From Armigeres subalbatus (Eukaryota; Arthropoda; Insecta; Diptera; Culicidae), in assembly GCF_024139115.2 (NCBI RefSeq), contig NC_085139.1, forward strand, positions 9,147,533 to 9,211,532: a stretch of DNA of 64,000 nucleotides, given 5' to 3'. The notes under the pieces were generated by a model. The model worked only from the letters and a program-made list of their open reading frames with translations. It was not told the DNA's origin and did no database searches. A program made the position numbers and the translations under genes. Position 1 is the stretch's first letter, and each line of letters opens with the position of its first letter. Below, in pieces: positions 1-12,828 of the stretch.

Positions 1-262
1 GTTAGTGGTTCTTAGCAGAGCTGGAGCGCTGCAACTGCGCTACAGGGGACACACCTTCAACAAGCACGTAGCCCGTGGAGTGAAGGTTTATTGGAGATGC
101 ACGCAGCATTTGGTATACAAGTGCAAAGTACGAATCAAAACCGTGGAGGATTCATTCTCTGTCAGCAAGAACGAACATAATCATCCCATAGTGAACGGAC
201 CTCGGGCGTACGGAACGTTAAAACTGTTGAAGCAACAACTAGGACATATACAATTTTTTTAA
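1..262 (+). CDS. mod(mdg4): mod(mdg4)-type 3' terminal exon, FLYWCH finger (unit 1, partial)
   Basis: The frame opens at the window edge and ends at TAA 260-262. It encodes one FLYWCH finger: VLSRAGALQLRY, then YWRC, KCKVR and the closing HNH (NEHNHP). An AG at 4-5 would give the phase shared by the other units, but its pyrimidine tract would lie outside the window, so the true start is not certain. The product would be the isoform-specific C-terminus of a BTB protein; FLYWCH fingers are zinc-binding and mediate protein or DNA contacts. Assignment to mod(mdg4) rests on the array, not on this exon alone. Confidence 0.8.
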   Translation, partial: LVVLSRAGALQLRYRGHTFNKHVARGVKVYWRCTQHLVYKCKVRIKTVEDSFSVSKNEHNHPIVNGPRAYGTLKLLKQQLGHIQFF

Positions 263-599
263 TAAGCAAATAAGACGAATGTATTCGTTATAACGAAAAT
301 TAGTCATAATTAGCGAACACGATTTGCAGTCATTGTCAAGTGTCAAAATTGCATCAGCTCACAAACTACAAACTGTTGGTAACCGACTAACCGATTTATT
401 GTAATTCCAGTCACAAAAAACTAGTCAGACGTCGAAAAAAAAGTGAATGTCTGAAAAATCGGACAGATTTTTTACGGTGCATAATGGAGTAAAGTTTTTC
501 AACTGAACTGAACTGGAAATACCATCCTTGCACGGATATGGTCACGAAACTGCACCCAACGTCGATGAAATACAGCCAAAACCTGTTGGTCCATCAGAT

Positions 600-610
600 C
601 TAGTACTGCA
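600..610 (+). promoter_or_regulatory. CTAGTACTGCA array motif, forward
   Basis: An 11-of-13 match to the recurring TTCTAGTACTGCA element, lying 134 bp before the acceptor of unit 2 and about 340 bp after the unit 1 stop. Function unknown. Confidence 0.55.
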
Positions 611-744
611 TATGTTCGACTGTATCATAACAAAGACACTAAATATAAAAAAATATACCAAATTAAAAAATATTCACTTTGTATGCTACATAATAAATTT
701 ATGCTGAACAGTTTTTTTAATCAACAACCCTATTTACATTCCAG

Positions 745-1007
745 AAATATATTTCACCAAATCGAGCCGTGGTCGTCCGGCGATCATCATCGATGGTATC
801 AAGTACTTGTTCATGTCGGAGAATCACAAACGGGTGGTTTGGCGGTGCTCATCGATGGCCACCAGCAAACTCAAGTGTCCGGCCCGGATATTGCAGTACA
901 AGAACCCCGAACGGTTTGTCATCCATCGCGAAAAGCACGTCCATGCACCGCTGAAGCGCCACAAGGTGGCGTTCTACGCGCAGGAAATGTTCGAAGTTGT
1001 GGAATGA
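745..1007 (+). CDS. mod(mdg4): mod(mdg4)-type 3' exon, FLYWCH finger (unit 2)
   Basis: The acceptor is TTTACATTCCAG (AG at 743-744). The first two bases complete an upstream codon and the frame runs open to TGA at 1005-1007. The finger reads SSRGRPAIIIDG, then VVWRC (Trp about residue 32), KLKCPAR (Cys about residue 44) and HVH (about 64-66), followed by a 20-residue tail. AATAAA at 1039-1044 lies about 30 bp after the stop, so the unit is a complete terminal exon. It is shorter and more divergent than its neighbours but keeps every presumed zinc ligand. Confidence 0.85.
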
Positions 1008-1143
1008 GATGCATGTGTAAATATCACAACATTTTGATAATAAATTCTTCTATTTTAAAAATATATTTTTGTATTTTTCCAATTCTTTTGTCGAAACTAG
1101 ATAAGCTTTGCACATTTCACTAATAATGTTATTTCTTTCGTAG

Positions 1144-1520
1144 ACTACCAGCAACAACCCACTGTGACTAACATTAACGGACAGGTGCTCACCTACCGGA
1201 GCAGCCAGAAGGGTCGCCTCCAGTTGGCCTGCGATGGGTTCTACTACGTCAAGGAGAAAACTGTGAAACAGAAGGAATACTGGCGCTGCATCTACTACAC
1301 CACCAAGATAAAGTGCCATGGGCGGTTGCACACCTTGAACGGAGAAGTTGACCACAGCACGCCCCATAACCATGCGGCCAAAGTTTTCAAACGATCGGAC
1401 TATGGCCGTCTATCGGAAATTATCATACCGCCGAATACGTCAGCATCATCAACCGCGCAGGAATCGTTTTCTTCAATTCACATAGAAAGTGTAGCAAAAA
1501 TAGAGCCATTTTATAAATAA
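1144..1520 (+). CDS. mod(mdg4): mod(mdg4)-type 3' exon, FLYWCH finger (unit 3)
   Basis: The acceptor TTTCTTTCGTAG (AG 1142-1143) opens the shared phase. About 125 codons follow: a short Gln/Thr leader, the FLYWCH finger (SSQKGRLQLACDG, YWRC, IKCHGR, HNH), then a tail of about 45 residues rich in Ser/Pro/Thr. The TAA stop (1518-1520) sits inside the polyadenylation hexamer AATAAA (1516-1521), leaving essentially no 3' UTR before the signal. This is the last unit before an 11-kb repeat block. Confidence 0.88.
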
Positions 1521-1859
1521 AATTCAGACTATATCTAATCTTTTATGTTACAGAGTATGTCGTCGAAAACTATGAGATCATTCGTTACTAACATTTATTT
1601 TTAAACATATTCTATTTGCATTTGTGTGGCCAGGAGTGGTAATCATCATGCTTTTGTTATTATTATTGAAATCATTGCATCTACCGAAACTATGCTAATC
1701 TGCTCATCCATGTCTGTCTCATGTAGATAGGCAATCAAGCGCACATGGGACATGGGCAGTTGATGATGAAGCATGTATGTAGATGCCTGGCAATATTAAA
1801 TACTCATCCTACTTGGTTGGAATTGTACAAACAATACGTGAGAGAGTCGATTCTAAAAA

Positions 1860-2060
1860 TAGATTTCGAGAGTTCGACTATGTGCCTGGTGTTGGGAATT
1901 TGATCTTATCACTAATCACTTAGCTGCGGAGGTCCCTCGTAGCTTAGTAGGGAAAGCACCTGTTTATGGGGTCGTGGGAATAAACCGCACTGAAGGAAGT
2001 AGTTACCTCCAATTTTACTTTTTTTTCTAACTAAATCTTTCACATGCTGTACATAAGCAC
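1860..2060 (+). repeat. tRNA-like mobile repeat, partial copy
   Basis: Contains GTAGCTTAGTAGGGAAAGCA (A-box region) and a degenerate B-box region (GGGAATAAACC), with the flanking GTTACCTCCAAT shared with the copies at 48563-48869, 53225-53545 and 63625-64000. Mutated relative to those copies. Confidence 0.6.
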
Positions 2061-2940
2061 ACATCCAGCTTCAGACATAGTCATATTTTCTTTGGCTTTT
2101 TGTCAGCATGGAGGACCTCACTAGAGTTAGCACGCAGTACTTTTCTTTCCTTGCACTTCTTACAAAATAAATGGCAAATTCATTCATTTGAGGCTTGAAC
2201 TACAAAAATAGATTCAGTGGTTCTTAAAAAAATTGAGATAAATATATAACAACCAGTCTAATGACAAAATATAAAGCTAATTTAATATTCTTAGTAGTGC
2301 TTTGGATCATTTGGAAAAAAGCAATATGGTTCGATGTCACATGACATAAAGTCATAAAGTCATATACGTATCCTATTTTTGTCTTAAACTAATCGAACAA
2401 TGATGTATAGCATTGCAAGCTATCGCTTAACCTGTAACGGTTTCGCTGAAGTAAAACCGCCTTAAAATTTGGGCTTTTGCACCAATCCTCAGAAAGGGAT
2501 TGTCAAATTTAATTTATGGTTGCCCGCTAGCTAGTTGGCCAAATTGTGGTCCGAAAACCGTTCCACCACATAGTGGGATTTGTGATCTACCACGTGAATA
2601 ATTTTTTTTTTATATTATATATGATTGTCCACGCTGGGGGAAGGGGTATCGAAGACTGACCAGAACCTGTCCGCGTGGTAAATGGACAGCCAAAAACAAT
2701 TCTCACATTTCTAGCGATTTGGCCCCGCAACTTCCAAAACCACCGACCGCATGGCGCTGCAAAACAAGTATCAACAGTAACGGTTGCATTAAAAAAAAAG
2801 AACAAAAATTGACGATGTTTAACTCGCACTGACGAAACTACCCATGCAGCATCAATCATAGTAACCCATGAGTCAGCAGACAAAATTTGATAGCTCTATC
2901 AGTCAAACTATAACCGTGATGGCAAAAACATTGAAGCAAC
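2061..2940. other. No gene recognised
   Basis: AT-rich DNA with no splice-phase-compatible finger, no recognisable protein similarity in either strand and no motif copy. Confidence 0.5.
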
Positions 2941-2944
2941 TCCG

Positions 2945-3062
2945 TTCAAAGAACGGCTCAAAGTTGTTCCCGTCCTGCTTGTTCTTTTTTGTCAACAAAT
3001 GGGCATGAGCAGGACAGGGAGAAACTTCGAGCTACTTCAAGCTCTCATTGGACAGCACTATT
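2945..3062. mobile_element. Fold-back MITE, diverged copy
   Basis: Related to the copy at 24651-24783: both contain GTTCCCGTCCTGCTTGTTCT-like sequence, TTTTTTGTCAACAAA, and end near ATTGGACAGCA. The arms are imperfect here. Confidence 0.55.
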
Positions 3063-3443
3063 ATTTGTCTTCAGCTTGAAATTAATAGCAGAAAAGGCCT
3101 ATTTACAAAACAAGTTTTGTAAACTAACAAATAACCTCATCATTCTACCACAATAAAATTATGTTCATCTTCTTTTTTCTCTCTAATTTATTTCTTTCTC
3201 CTGCATGTTACTTTCTGCATCCCATATGGTTTTCTATCGTTTAATATATCTTCTCTTTCATGCGCAGAAGAAGGGTGGAATTTGATTCTGGTGTACTTGA
3301 ACACTGGCGGAGTTGAACTGAGGCTCGATGGGACACGTTATCTAACAAATTAACTATTTTTCCATAAATTTGAGTTTATCCAGGTTTTTACGCTAAGACA
3401 TAAATGTTGTGTACAGAGTTTAAAAGCTCAATCCTAATACCGT

Positions 3444-3620
3444 CGTCGGTGGTGACAATGGGTCAAATGAGGGTGAGAATGGTCACTGTTTCAACTACAT
3501 ACATAGAATACTTGTGGAATAGATTCAATGTATCTGACTTTAAGAGAACTTTTCGAGCGATTTTATAATCCGATCTTCCGGCTGTCGATGAAGGCGCTGA
3601 CCCATTGTCACCGCCGACGG
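3444..3620. mobile_element. Short MITE with inverted ends
   Basis: The left end reads CGTCGGTGGTGACAATGGGT and the right end CCCATTGTCACCGCCGACGG, near-perfect inverted copies about 175 bp apart, with no coding sequence between them. Confidence 0.5.
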
Positions 3621-3884
3621 CGCGAAGTTAGTTAACAGTTTTCGCATTGTTTTGAGGTCCAAAACTAATCTACATAATTTTCAATACTTTAATCGTATTA
3701 AAATTTATCCTAGTTTCAAATATATGGTCAATATCTGCTAACTTGTTGTAGAATAATTTATTTCGTATTATTATACAAAATTTTCCACAAATTGAATATT
3801 TATTCTCCATAAAAAATCAATATTTTCAACAAAATAATCAATGCAGAGCAATTGTAAAATAAAAAAATTCCATGAAAGATTACA

Positions 3885-4588
3885 AAAAAACCCAAATCAA
3901 TCCACCTAGCGTTGGTGGTGCCTTTCTCGCGCATTAAAAAAATACGAAAAACACATAAGAGAGGTCGAAATAGCACTTTAGGTAGATATATTTTACTTTT
4001 TCCATCAATTCATATTCATTTGCGGTCATTTGAATGCATTGCTGCGATTTTTGAAAAAAAAAAAATTTTTTTTTCGTTCTTGAATTTTTTCTCTCAATGT
4101 TTTTTTTTAATAACTTTTGAACGCAATAACCGATCGGGCCAATTTTCAATATGAAACAACTAGAACGCAATCCGTGTCGATTGTTGCGAGCAAAAATGCT
4201 AAGTACCAAAAAGTGTGTCTCACATTTTTGAACACACATACACATACATACACACATACAGACATCACCTTAATTCGTCGAGCTGAGTCGATTGGTATAT
4301 AACACTATGGGTCTCCGAGCCTTTTATTAAAAGTTCGGTTTTAGAGTGATCCTATAGCTTTTACGTATACTGTGTATACGAGAAAGGCAAAAAGCAATGA
4401 AATTGATAACATTTAGACAATAGACATAAATATGACGATAGACAATAGACGCAAATAGACATAAATTGACGGAAAAAAGTAAAATCTATAACCGTGAGTG
4501 CAAATTTGACCTCTCTTTTATGTTTTTCTCATTTTTATAATGCATGAGAAAGGCACCACCAACGCTGGGTGGATTAATCTGGGTTTTT
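3885..4588. mobile_element. Terminal-inverted-repeat element (about 0.7 kb)
   Basis: The left end reads through CCACCTAGCGTTGGTGGTGC and CTTTCTCGCGCATT; the right end is its inverse (AATGCATGAGAAAGGCACCA, CCAACGCTGGGTGG). The arms are about 45 bp and the interior is AT-rich with (CACATA)n. The reading frames inside have no recognisable domain, so it is probably non-autonomous. Confidence 0.65.
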
Positions 4589-6487
4589 TATTATGTATTT
4601 GGGACACTTCACACCACAAGGGTGCATTCGTGTCTGATCTTCTGCATTGTAGGTATTATGATGATCTTGTCTATCCTTGTTCTCCTATTCCATTATTGTA
4701 CTTTTTTTGCTTGTACTTCATTTTGCGTTTCCTTGAATTTTTTCATCTGTTCTTATACTAGCGCTGGCGGTACCTCATCAGCCGACGGAGTGTCCCGTAG
4801 GACAGGGCCAACTACAAAGCTCTCCTCCAGTATTGTGGATTACCTGAAAAGAGATTATGCACGGCAGTATTTGCTTGGATTAAGGAACACCAGTTTTCTG
4901 ACCTGTGGGACGTCTTGCCCCACAGTGCCAGCCATTGCCGAGACTACTACACTATCGCTTCCAGAATTACCGGCAACAGCCGGCAGTGGAAAAAGACTTT
5001 GTGCAGTATTGTCGATTCCTGCGCCATCGCTTCGCTCCTTGCAAATTTTCTACAGTTTGTTGTATAGATCAGTTTTACGTAAAAAGTTTATCATTCTCGT
5101 CGATGTTTCTTCGCTGTTATCCAAAGCGTCACGTAAACTTGTACCGATGTCGTATTTCCTTCGTGCTTCGTCAAACTTTCTGCACTCAAGGCTTCACGTC
5201 CAATACTGAGCCCCAACAGTCACAACTCGGCGGAAGCTTTTTCTTTAATAAAAAAGTGTGGGTCAACCGTGTATAACCTATCGTCAAACGTGTAAGCGCA
5301 CGCTGATCGGCGGCACTCCCACGCTCAGTCCGCCTGATTGTATCGCACTTCACTTCCCTCAGCTTCGATTCTCTGCTCTCAATCCATTGGTTATCCCATT
5401 GACGGCGTATTGCTTTTTTAATGGCTTTAACTTTTTCTTAATTGTTCATTGAAAGTTTGCATTATTTGTGGATTTCTTAAATATTGCTCATACCCTGAAT
5501 TGGCAATTTCCTAGTTTTTTACGAAAAAATTCTATTATTAAATTATTTCAAAATTTTCCTTGCTAATTGCCGGTAACGTTGTATTTCTAAGGCTTATTGG
5601 GAATTACAAAGATACCTGACATACGTCCGTCTTGTGTTATTTACTCGCTCCAGGAGTGATAAACGATCTTTATGGACTTCCGGAAATACCTACAAATTTT
5701 ATGGATTTTCTGTTTGTAACACATTATGACATTAATTGATTCTGTTGGACTTCGAGGAATTTATAAATACAGACAAGTTCCCAGCCATCCTAATAAACTA
5801 AAAGGTTGCCTTAGAACTTCCTATTTTACATGCGGACCCGCAAATTTTGATCAATTCTTACCGGCTTCTAGAAAACTTTTTCCTACAGATTTCCAACAAT
5901 TCATCCATCTTTGAAAATCTGGAAAGCATTTCCTGGAATGCTATCGGCCTGTCAGTAGCTGTTAGGAAAATAATTATTCTTTTGGAATCCCAAAAACCTC
6001 GTCGATTATCAGTTTTGCATCTGATTAATTTTGAAATCCTTTTTTCACTAATATACAGATTTTGTCGGCTAGTGACTTCATACATAATTGCATGAGCTAA
6101 TCTGCTTAAGTTTGAATAAGTGGGACTATGATTTGAATTACCTAAACAGTATGGCTACAAATGTTAGCTGGTTGAAATGGATTTACCATAATCATTGACA
6201 GTCACACTCAGATACTTTCATACAAAAAACATGCTTTACTTGTCCCACCAACTCCCAGACGCCACCACGATAAATACAAACAGGTATTGCAGTATGCCAG
6301 TTTAATGATTCAGCTATCTTGGATTTTTGTATGGTACAGCCACCGAGTTTGTTTACGTTTTGGGTTGTGCACTGAAAAAGAATTTTTCAAACCCGCGTTA
6401 ACCTCTCCCATCTACTGTCGAAGTGAACCCTGATATAAAAACCCTCTACGCCGCTTAGTGTAGGCGCAGTAGGGTGTAGGCGGTGTC
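4589..6487. other. No gene recognised
   Basis: Holds open frames of up to 221 codons (4544-5209, +) without a recognisable domain or plausible start context. The composition is low-complexity AT-rich and no unit of the 3' exon array can be read here. Confidence 0.4.
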
Positions 6488-7008
6488 CAGGGCTGACAAT
6501 AGTCATCGTCGCAGTACGAAATGCCACAGTACAGAAGAGTTGTATTGTCTTCATTGCTACTCCACGCATCGTCAATGACGCGCACAACATTAGCTTTCGT
6601 AGTGCAACCAAATCGTCATGACGACATCGGAGAACGAAGACTTCGTAACATTATTCTTCAAGCGGCAGCTGCCATGCGAACATTTTTATTAATACTTTGT
6701 AATAATGAATTTAAAGTAACGTATGAAGGCGTTATAAATGTTACCGATTCATTTATATTATCAAAGATCGTACTATTTCTTTATTTGAGACGCCATTATG
6801 ATTTTAACCAATCCGTTTATAATGACGTGCAGTCAATTGTGTGAAGAAGTGACGACAGAAATCGTCATAACTTTTGGCTGCACGACTGTCGTCGTGGTAG
6901 GCATGCGGTGAGAAGAAACCGAATAGGCGTTGCGTCGTGCAACGCTATGACGAAGACTAAATTTTTTTCGCTCCCGTCATGCGACGAGAATGACTATTGT
7001 CAGCCCTG
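6488..7008. mobile_element. hAT-like non-autonomous element (0.5 kb)
   Basis: Begins CAGGGCTGACAATAGTCAT and ends ATGACTATTGTCAGCCCTG, exact 19-bp inverted termini. GGTGT occurs next to both ends, possibly part of an 8-bp target duplication. No transposase frame. Confidence 0.65.
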
Positions 7009-7049
7009 GGTGTAGGGTTCGATAAACGTGTTTGTTGTTTTTGACGAAA

Positions 7050-8060
7050 GATATTTAAGTTTATAAAACGGGGTGACTATATCCTGAAATAATCTTCGAA
7101 GGAATTTCTTAAAGAATTTCCAAATTAATTCCCAAAGAAATTATTTAAAAAAAAAATCGATATGATTCCTAAAGGAATTTCCGAAGGTATTTCCGATTTT
7201 TAAGTAGCTTTTGAAGGAATTCCTTAAAGAATTTCCGAAAGAACTCTTGATTCGTAGGAGAATTTCTGAAGAAATTTAAAAATGTCAGACATTTCTTTTA
7301 GAATTCTTTCTGAAATTTTTCTCGAGAATTTATTCGGAAATTCCTAAAATTTCGTTATAGAATTTTTGTAGGAATTTCTGATGGAGAAGAATTTCCCAAA
7401 GAATTGGAGTACGAATTTCTGGAAGAATTCCAGAAATAATTTCCTAATGAATTTTTGAAATAATTTCTAAAGGAATTCCATGAAGTTTTTTTATAAGGAA
7501 TTCCTTCAGGGATTTTTGAAGGAATTTCAAAGGAAATTTCCGGAAGAATTACTTGATCTTTCGGGACTCGCACCGTTGTGAAAAGTACAACACCTTTGAA
7601 AAAAGCTCCCTTGTCGTTCACAGCAGAGGCGGGACTGTATGAGTGATCCAGGACCATGCAAGGAATAACAAAGTGAATTTTCGAAGAAATTTTTGGATTC
7701 ATTTCCGAAGAAACTTTTTGAGGAATTTTAATACGATTTCCTGGAGTTAATTCAATTGAAATTCCTGAAGGTATTTTTGAAATAATTTCTGATACAATTC
7801 TTAAAAAAAATCTGAATAATTCGAATATTTCTGAATAATTCGATAGAATTTCTGATATATTTCCTAAAGAATTTCTTGAAGTATTTACGGAAAAATATCT
7901 GAAGCATTTCAAGTTGGAATTTCTGGACGAATTTCGTATATAACACCTTGATGAATATTTCAAAAAATTTCTTTAGGAAATACCCAAGGAATTTCAAATA
8001 TTGGAAGATGTTTTAAGAGATATTTCAAAAAATTCTTAAAGGATTTCCCAGTAAATTACT
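7050..8060. repeat. Degenerate GGAATTTC-type array (1 kb)
   Basis: Dense irregular repetition of GGAATTTC/GAAATTCC words spaced about 12-18 bp apart. The 202-codon minus frame over it is an artefact of the repeat. About 160 bp of unrelated sequence (7545-7680) interrupts it. Confidence 0.7.
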
Positions 8061-8950
8061 TAACAATATCCAGGCGATAAAACACAATTAATATTTTGTA
8101 ATGTTTGAAACTGTCTAAAGTGAGCCAAGTATGAATTTAAGCATGCTATGAAATCTTCATAGTTTCAGGATATTGTAACAGTCGTCTTTTTTGAAAACAA
8201 CGTTTTTATTGGTTATTTGCTTGAAAATAGCTAAAAATTGAAGCGATGAGCTAAACTTTACTAAGGTGGCGCCGATCAGCCATGCGTGCTACTAGTTGCT
8301 CTTTTATAGTCACGTAGCAGACGTCCACGGCCGCACTTTGGTGATCACTGATCCTGAAGTTTGTCGGTAATACATGGTCAATATGAATTTGCTATTATAA
8401 TGGTGGCTAGAAGTGGTATTGATTTCCTATTTGTCGTTCAGAATTATTTATACCCTATTTCGAAAATAAAATAACGGCTTTGGCAGGTTTTTTTTCTATT
8501 ATTGGCAGGGGGGTTTTTGTCGATCAAATTTTATGAAATTTAGCCACAATATTCTTTGATATGCAAAGAATGTTTAGGCCAAATTTGAGCATAATCAGTC
8601 ATAAAAAACCTCCCTGACAAGAACAAAACCTGCCACAGCCGTCATTCCCCCTACTATAACTCAAAACCTTGAAAGCTGCTTCTAAATGTTATGTGTGTAT
8701 TTAACGTATTTTTAAAATCCTGGAAATTTATTGCAAACCCAAAAAAAATCTATAAAATTAGGGATTTTTATTATTTTTATTTTGAAGATGATTTGCCATC
8801 CTGTATAACCTTAAGACAGAGAATATGTGAGCCAAATTTGGTTGAAATCGGTTGAGGGGTTTGGAAGTTGCACAAAATTGATCGTTTTCCAAATAACATC
8901 ACTCCCTCACCCTCCCTATTTTTTTAATTCACACTTGTGGGCCCTCCAGA
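8061..8950. other. No gene recognised
   Basis: AT-rich sequence without a coding frame or a recognisable repeat boundary. Confidence 0.4.
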
Positions 8951-9079
8951 AAATATTTTGTACATAACTTTTTAAATATTTTCATTTTTTTTCATTTTCT
9001 AGAAAAACTAATCACGATTTAATTGCGTTGAAATAACCTTTTTTGTTTATTTTGTTTTCGTCGTTGCATTAGAGATCCA

Positions 9080-10554
9080 TTTGGGACATTAAATTAATCT
9101 ATACCGGATGTTGAAAATGGAAATTTCTCTACTTTTCCAGCATATTGAATAGATTTGCATGAACTGTTTTCAACAGGATGAGAGAAATGTATCAGATTTC
9201 AAGTCATTGAGATGTTTCATGATATCTGCTAGAAAAGCCAAGTCACTCATCTATTTAGGATCGTTCAGCCTCGGCAATGGTTTTCTTTATCGTAGAAATA
9301 GTGCCATTTTCTGTTAGAAAACAATAAAATCTGTCAAGTATGGTACCAAGGCTTAGTCAATGAAATTCGTAATAATACAGCAAGTCTCGGGATTCAGCTT
9401 ACATTTCCGTCAACATCATTTGGAGATTAAGTTCCCTAACGTTGATGAAGTCTTAATAACGATCGTCAATAATTGAGGAATCTTTCGCATATCGATTCTT
9501 TTGGTAAATGTGGGAAATATCGCCATACCTATGTGATTACTTTTGCTTGCTTAGAATTGTCACAACGCCACTGTTCTTTCCTTTCATTGCTGGTGTTCTA
9601 TCAATCGTAAGGTCACTTAAGTTTTCGAAGGAAAAAAGTTCTTTACACAGGTCTTAACAGCCCTTAGGTTTCCCCGTTAGTTGTTCCCCTGCATTGGGAA
9701 TTAAGCTGCCAATTTATCTGTCATTCAAAAATGATCATGAAGACAGACACCTTTGCCACGTTTTTCTTGACGGTATTTTCATCGCTTGCGAGAGGGTAGA
9801 ATATGAAGCTGACGGCTTTTTCACGTTACGTAGCTTTCAAATCTTCTGGGAAAACTTTTACTCTTCACCGTGTTCCGCACAAACTATGCTACAGGAAGAG
9901 GCTGTTTCCTTACGACGCAATGTCAACATCAAACGAATTGCATTCCTTAAAAAGTTCTCCGCCCTGGAAAAAAAATCATCCGTTTTTTCCAAAATCTTAC
10001 TAACAGCAAAACTGGCCTGTACTGCATTTTCTGACTTCGTATTAACTCGAGTGAAAAGAGTTTGTTGCTTCTATAATTCATTGTACAAATAATTTGAATC
10101 AATAAATGGAAATATAAATTGAAACCTTTGTAATTCTATCACCTTTTTTCCTACCTGTGCCCTTTCAAATAGCATATTTCATAGACTACTTGGATTCAGA
10201 TTTTATACCTCCAATAAAGACCAATCCTCATTGAAAACGCGATGTTTCACATTAACCCTTGTACCTTGGGTTAGCGACCCCAGGATACAAAGGGTTAATG
10301 TGAAACATCGCGTTTTCCTTTCAAAATAAGAAAAATATTATTTTTTGTTTCAAATTCAAATGAATGGTTTTGTAGTGCGAGCTTTGATTTAAATCTTCCA
10401 TATTGAATAATGAATAATAATTTTAAAAAACTTCTGTAGCCGGATAGAAAAGCTGGCAGGCCGATTATGAGGTTATTTTTTCTTACATGCCGCGGGCCAC
10501 AAAAATGGAGCTGAGGGCCGCATCCGGCCGCGTTCCGTACGTTGGGCAGCCCTG
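9080..10554 (-). pseudogene. Decayed hAT transposase (ZBED/SCAND3-like)
   Basis: On the minus strand, fragments read LSDLTIDRTPAMKGKNSGVV (around 9570-9625) and LAFLADIMKHLNDLKSD (around 9200-9245), typical of the hAT transposases whose DNA-binding relatives gave rise to ZBED/SCAND3 proteins. Stops and frameshifts interrupt them. The 5' end of the element is visible as an inverted CAGGGCTGCCCAACGT terminus ending at 10554; the other end was not located. The plus-strand frame at 9694-10092 is a shadow of this fossil. Confidence 0.6.
10233..10316. repeat. Near-perfect 84-bp hairpin
   Basis: GAAAACGCGATGTTTCACAT and TTAACCCTTGTA are mirrored by ACAAAGGGTTAATGTG and AAACATCGCGTTTTC around a loop of about 20 bp. 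It lies inside the decayed hAT element and is probably a later fold-back insertion. Confidence 0.7.
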
Positions 10555-12240
10555 AAGTAGATAGTGTTAGGATGGCAGCAAAAATTAATTTTGCTGCTAC
10601 ACACCTATTCTGATATTAATTTTTCCTTGTTGCTGGGACTAGGGAAAAAAGTGTGAATTTAGCTCAAAACTGAAGCCCTAATTCTGTAGCTAAATTGAAA
10701 CCATGAAACTCTTCAAAACATCAAGCCCTCGAAAAATAAATCATCTCTATCACGGGATATACTTTGCTTGGAGCAGATCAACCAATTTGGTGAATCGTGG
10801 ATATCCCAAAGTTACGATCCCCCGGTGAAATAATTCTGCTACGAAAAATCGGTGAGCCCTTTCCGATTGTACCTATGTATCTTTTTGACTACGATCCCAT
10901 ACTATAATTTAAAAAATAACAGATACTTTCATTTAAATTAATCATGGTCACCCGATGATAATGAGGAAAACCAAATTACATATTGATTTTCAAACAAAAT
11001 CATTCATGTTGTAATGTTTGATGCTGCCTTCTTTCTTTTCGTCTCATCTTTATGTTTTTCAATATTTGAACACTTCCTACTTTCAAATGCTCAAAGATAT
11101 TGAATACTGTGAACGCACTAGAACCAATTGCAATGCAGTAGCCATGACAGTAATAGCGACCAGAACTTCAAAAGGCACTAACCCCACGAGAACTTTCGCA
11201 GCAGCCAAATCAGCCACAGTTGGGCCAGAGACTAAATAGAAGCATTTGCTCCACCAATATATGGATTAAAAAAAAGAACACTAAATACGTACAGGGTACC
11301 GTTTGCTGCTATTGCCGCGGATATTGTGGGAGTCTCAGGTATTTGGTTCAAGCTTTAGTTCTCGACCTTCTGCTCCCTGAGTAGTTAGTGAGAATAAGGG
11401 CGTCCTTGTGAAGTCTTACTGTACCTGTTATGATCAACTAGTACATCCCATACCCTACACTTCTGAAGAAACTTTTCTTGCTTCAGAAGTGATTCCTTTT
11501 TGTAGTCTTCGTAACAAAAAGGGCACCATAACGGAGTATGAGATCTGATCAAATTCTTCGTAGTACTACTTGATCAACACCCCCGGCTAGGTGAGGGATA
11601 GGATGAAGCACACACACACATGTGCTCAAAATGTCTTTTAACTCTTATATTTTAACGGGTAGTGATACATTGCGAATTTTTAAATTTTTGCCTAAAATGC
11701 CTAAAATTTTGAGCGAAAACAAAAATTTGGGTGTTAGAGGGTTAAATATAAGGCATAACTCGTAAGCACAGCCTATGCTTAATGGAATGAAACCTACAAT
11801 CTCTGTCTATAGGACTAGATGGTCTGTCGACCTTTTATTTTTTGAATCTTTTGTTCTTTAGACCTTTTGATCCAGTTATTTTGTTTAACCTTCTTTTCCT
11901 TCAATCTTTTCGACCTTCTTTTCCTTCGACCTTGTGACCTCCAAACTTTCGTCTTTTCGACCTTTTGACACAGATTCTGAAGGAGGGTGTTAAGTGTACA
12001 ACACTGCTGTCTAATGCCCTCTTCTATGACTGACACCAATTTGTTTTTACTGTTTGCTTTTTACCATTGTCCACAACAATCCAAACTATGTTACTTAAAA
12101 TAAAAAATCTACAATTAGTGTTCAATCGGTTTTTTACATTGAGATACGGATTACCTTACAACAGTTTACCTTACAAAAAAATTAACGAGTAAGGAAAAAA
12201 AAAATTAAAACAACCTTAGAAATTATTAGAACGAACGAAA
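10555..12240. other. No gene recognised; simple-sequence patches
   Basis: Includes (CA)n near 11611-11622 and a degenerate TCGACCTTTT repeat at about 11820-11970, which produces a lysine-rich minus-strand frame. No splice-phase-compatible exon was found. Confidence 0.4.
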
Positions 12241-12249
12241 CAGAGGAGA

Positions 12250-12800
12250 AAAAGTGTTCACGCGCCTTCAAGCTAGTTGCAGTAGAGGATTTGTAAGGGA
12301 GAAGCAGCTTATGCGAAATTTCGGCATCAGTCTTAAACACCAATCTTCATCATCCTCTATCATTTCGATTGCTGCTAGTTGATGCACTTCAACTGTTGGG
12401 CGAGAGGGTTGCAAGTTTGGGATCATTCTGAGAAGCCGGTTTTGTTTCACTTGGATGTTTTTCCGATGGGTACGAGAACAGTCATGCCACGCAGGAAATT
12501 CGTAAGTATTCATAGGCCTGAAAAACGATGTTGTACAGCAATATTTTAGCAACTTAACAACTTGCGCTGGTTGGAGTTGGTCCACGACTAGCTTAGCATC
12601 ACGATGGAAAGAAAGAATTCCGGTGTCATCAGCAAAAGAGTAGTACTAGACACCGTTGATTCTGGTGAGATCGGCAGAGAAGATGTTATACAGTGTTGGG
12701 ATCAGTACCGATCCTTGAGGAATCCCGTAGGGAACACCCAAGGGATCAGAGGTGCAACCGTTCGTCCTGACATAAACTCTGTTACTTATTATCTCATTAT
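12250..12800 (-). mobile_element. Jockey-like non-LTR retrotransposon fragment
   Basis: Read on the minus strand: NRVYVRTNGCTSDPLGVPYG, IPQGSVLIPTLYNI, then FADDT, the reverse-transcriptase palm with its catalytic Asp pair, followed by a thumb/C-terminal region (PAWHDCSRTHRKNIQVKQN, RLLRMI). There is a stop just before the FADD block. The fragment ends about 25 bp upstream of the pyrimidine tract of unit 4 and appears to replace the position where its sister unit 6 carries the CTAGTACT motif. Confidence 0.75.
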
Positions 12801-12828
12801 CTGATGCAAGCAAATTTTTGTTTTTCAG

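Noticed and set aside
4544..5209. 221-codon + strand open frame
   Set aside because: It begins inside a TIR element, shows no recognisable domain, and overlapping frames are similarly open; no splice-phase support.
12642..12649. AGTACTAG core at 12642
   Set aside because: Lies inside the coding part of a Jockey reverse transcriptase fragment and lacks the TGC and AA flanks; counted as the chance background.
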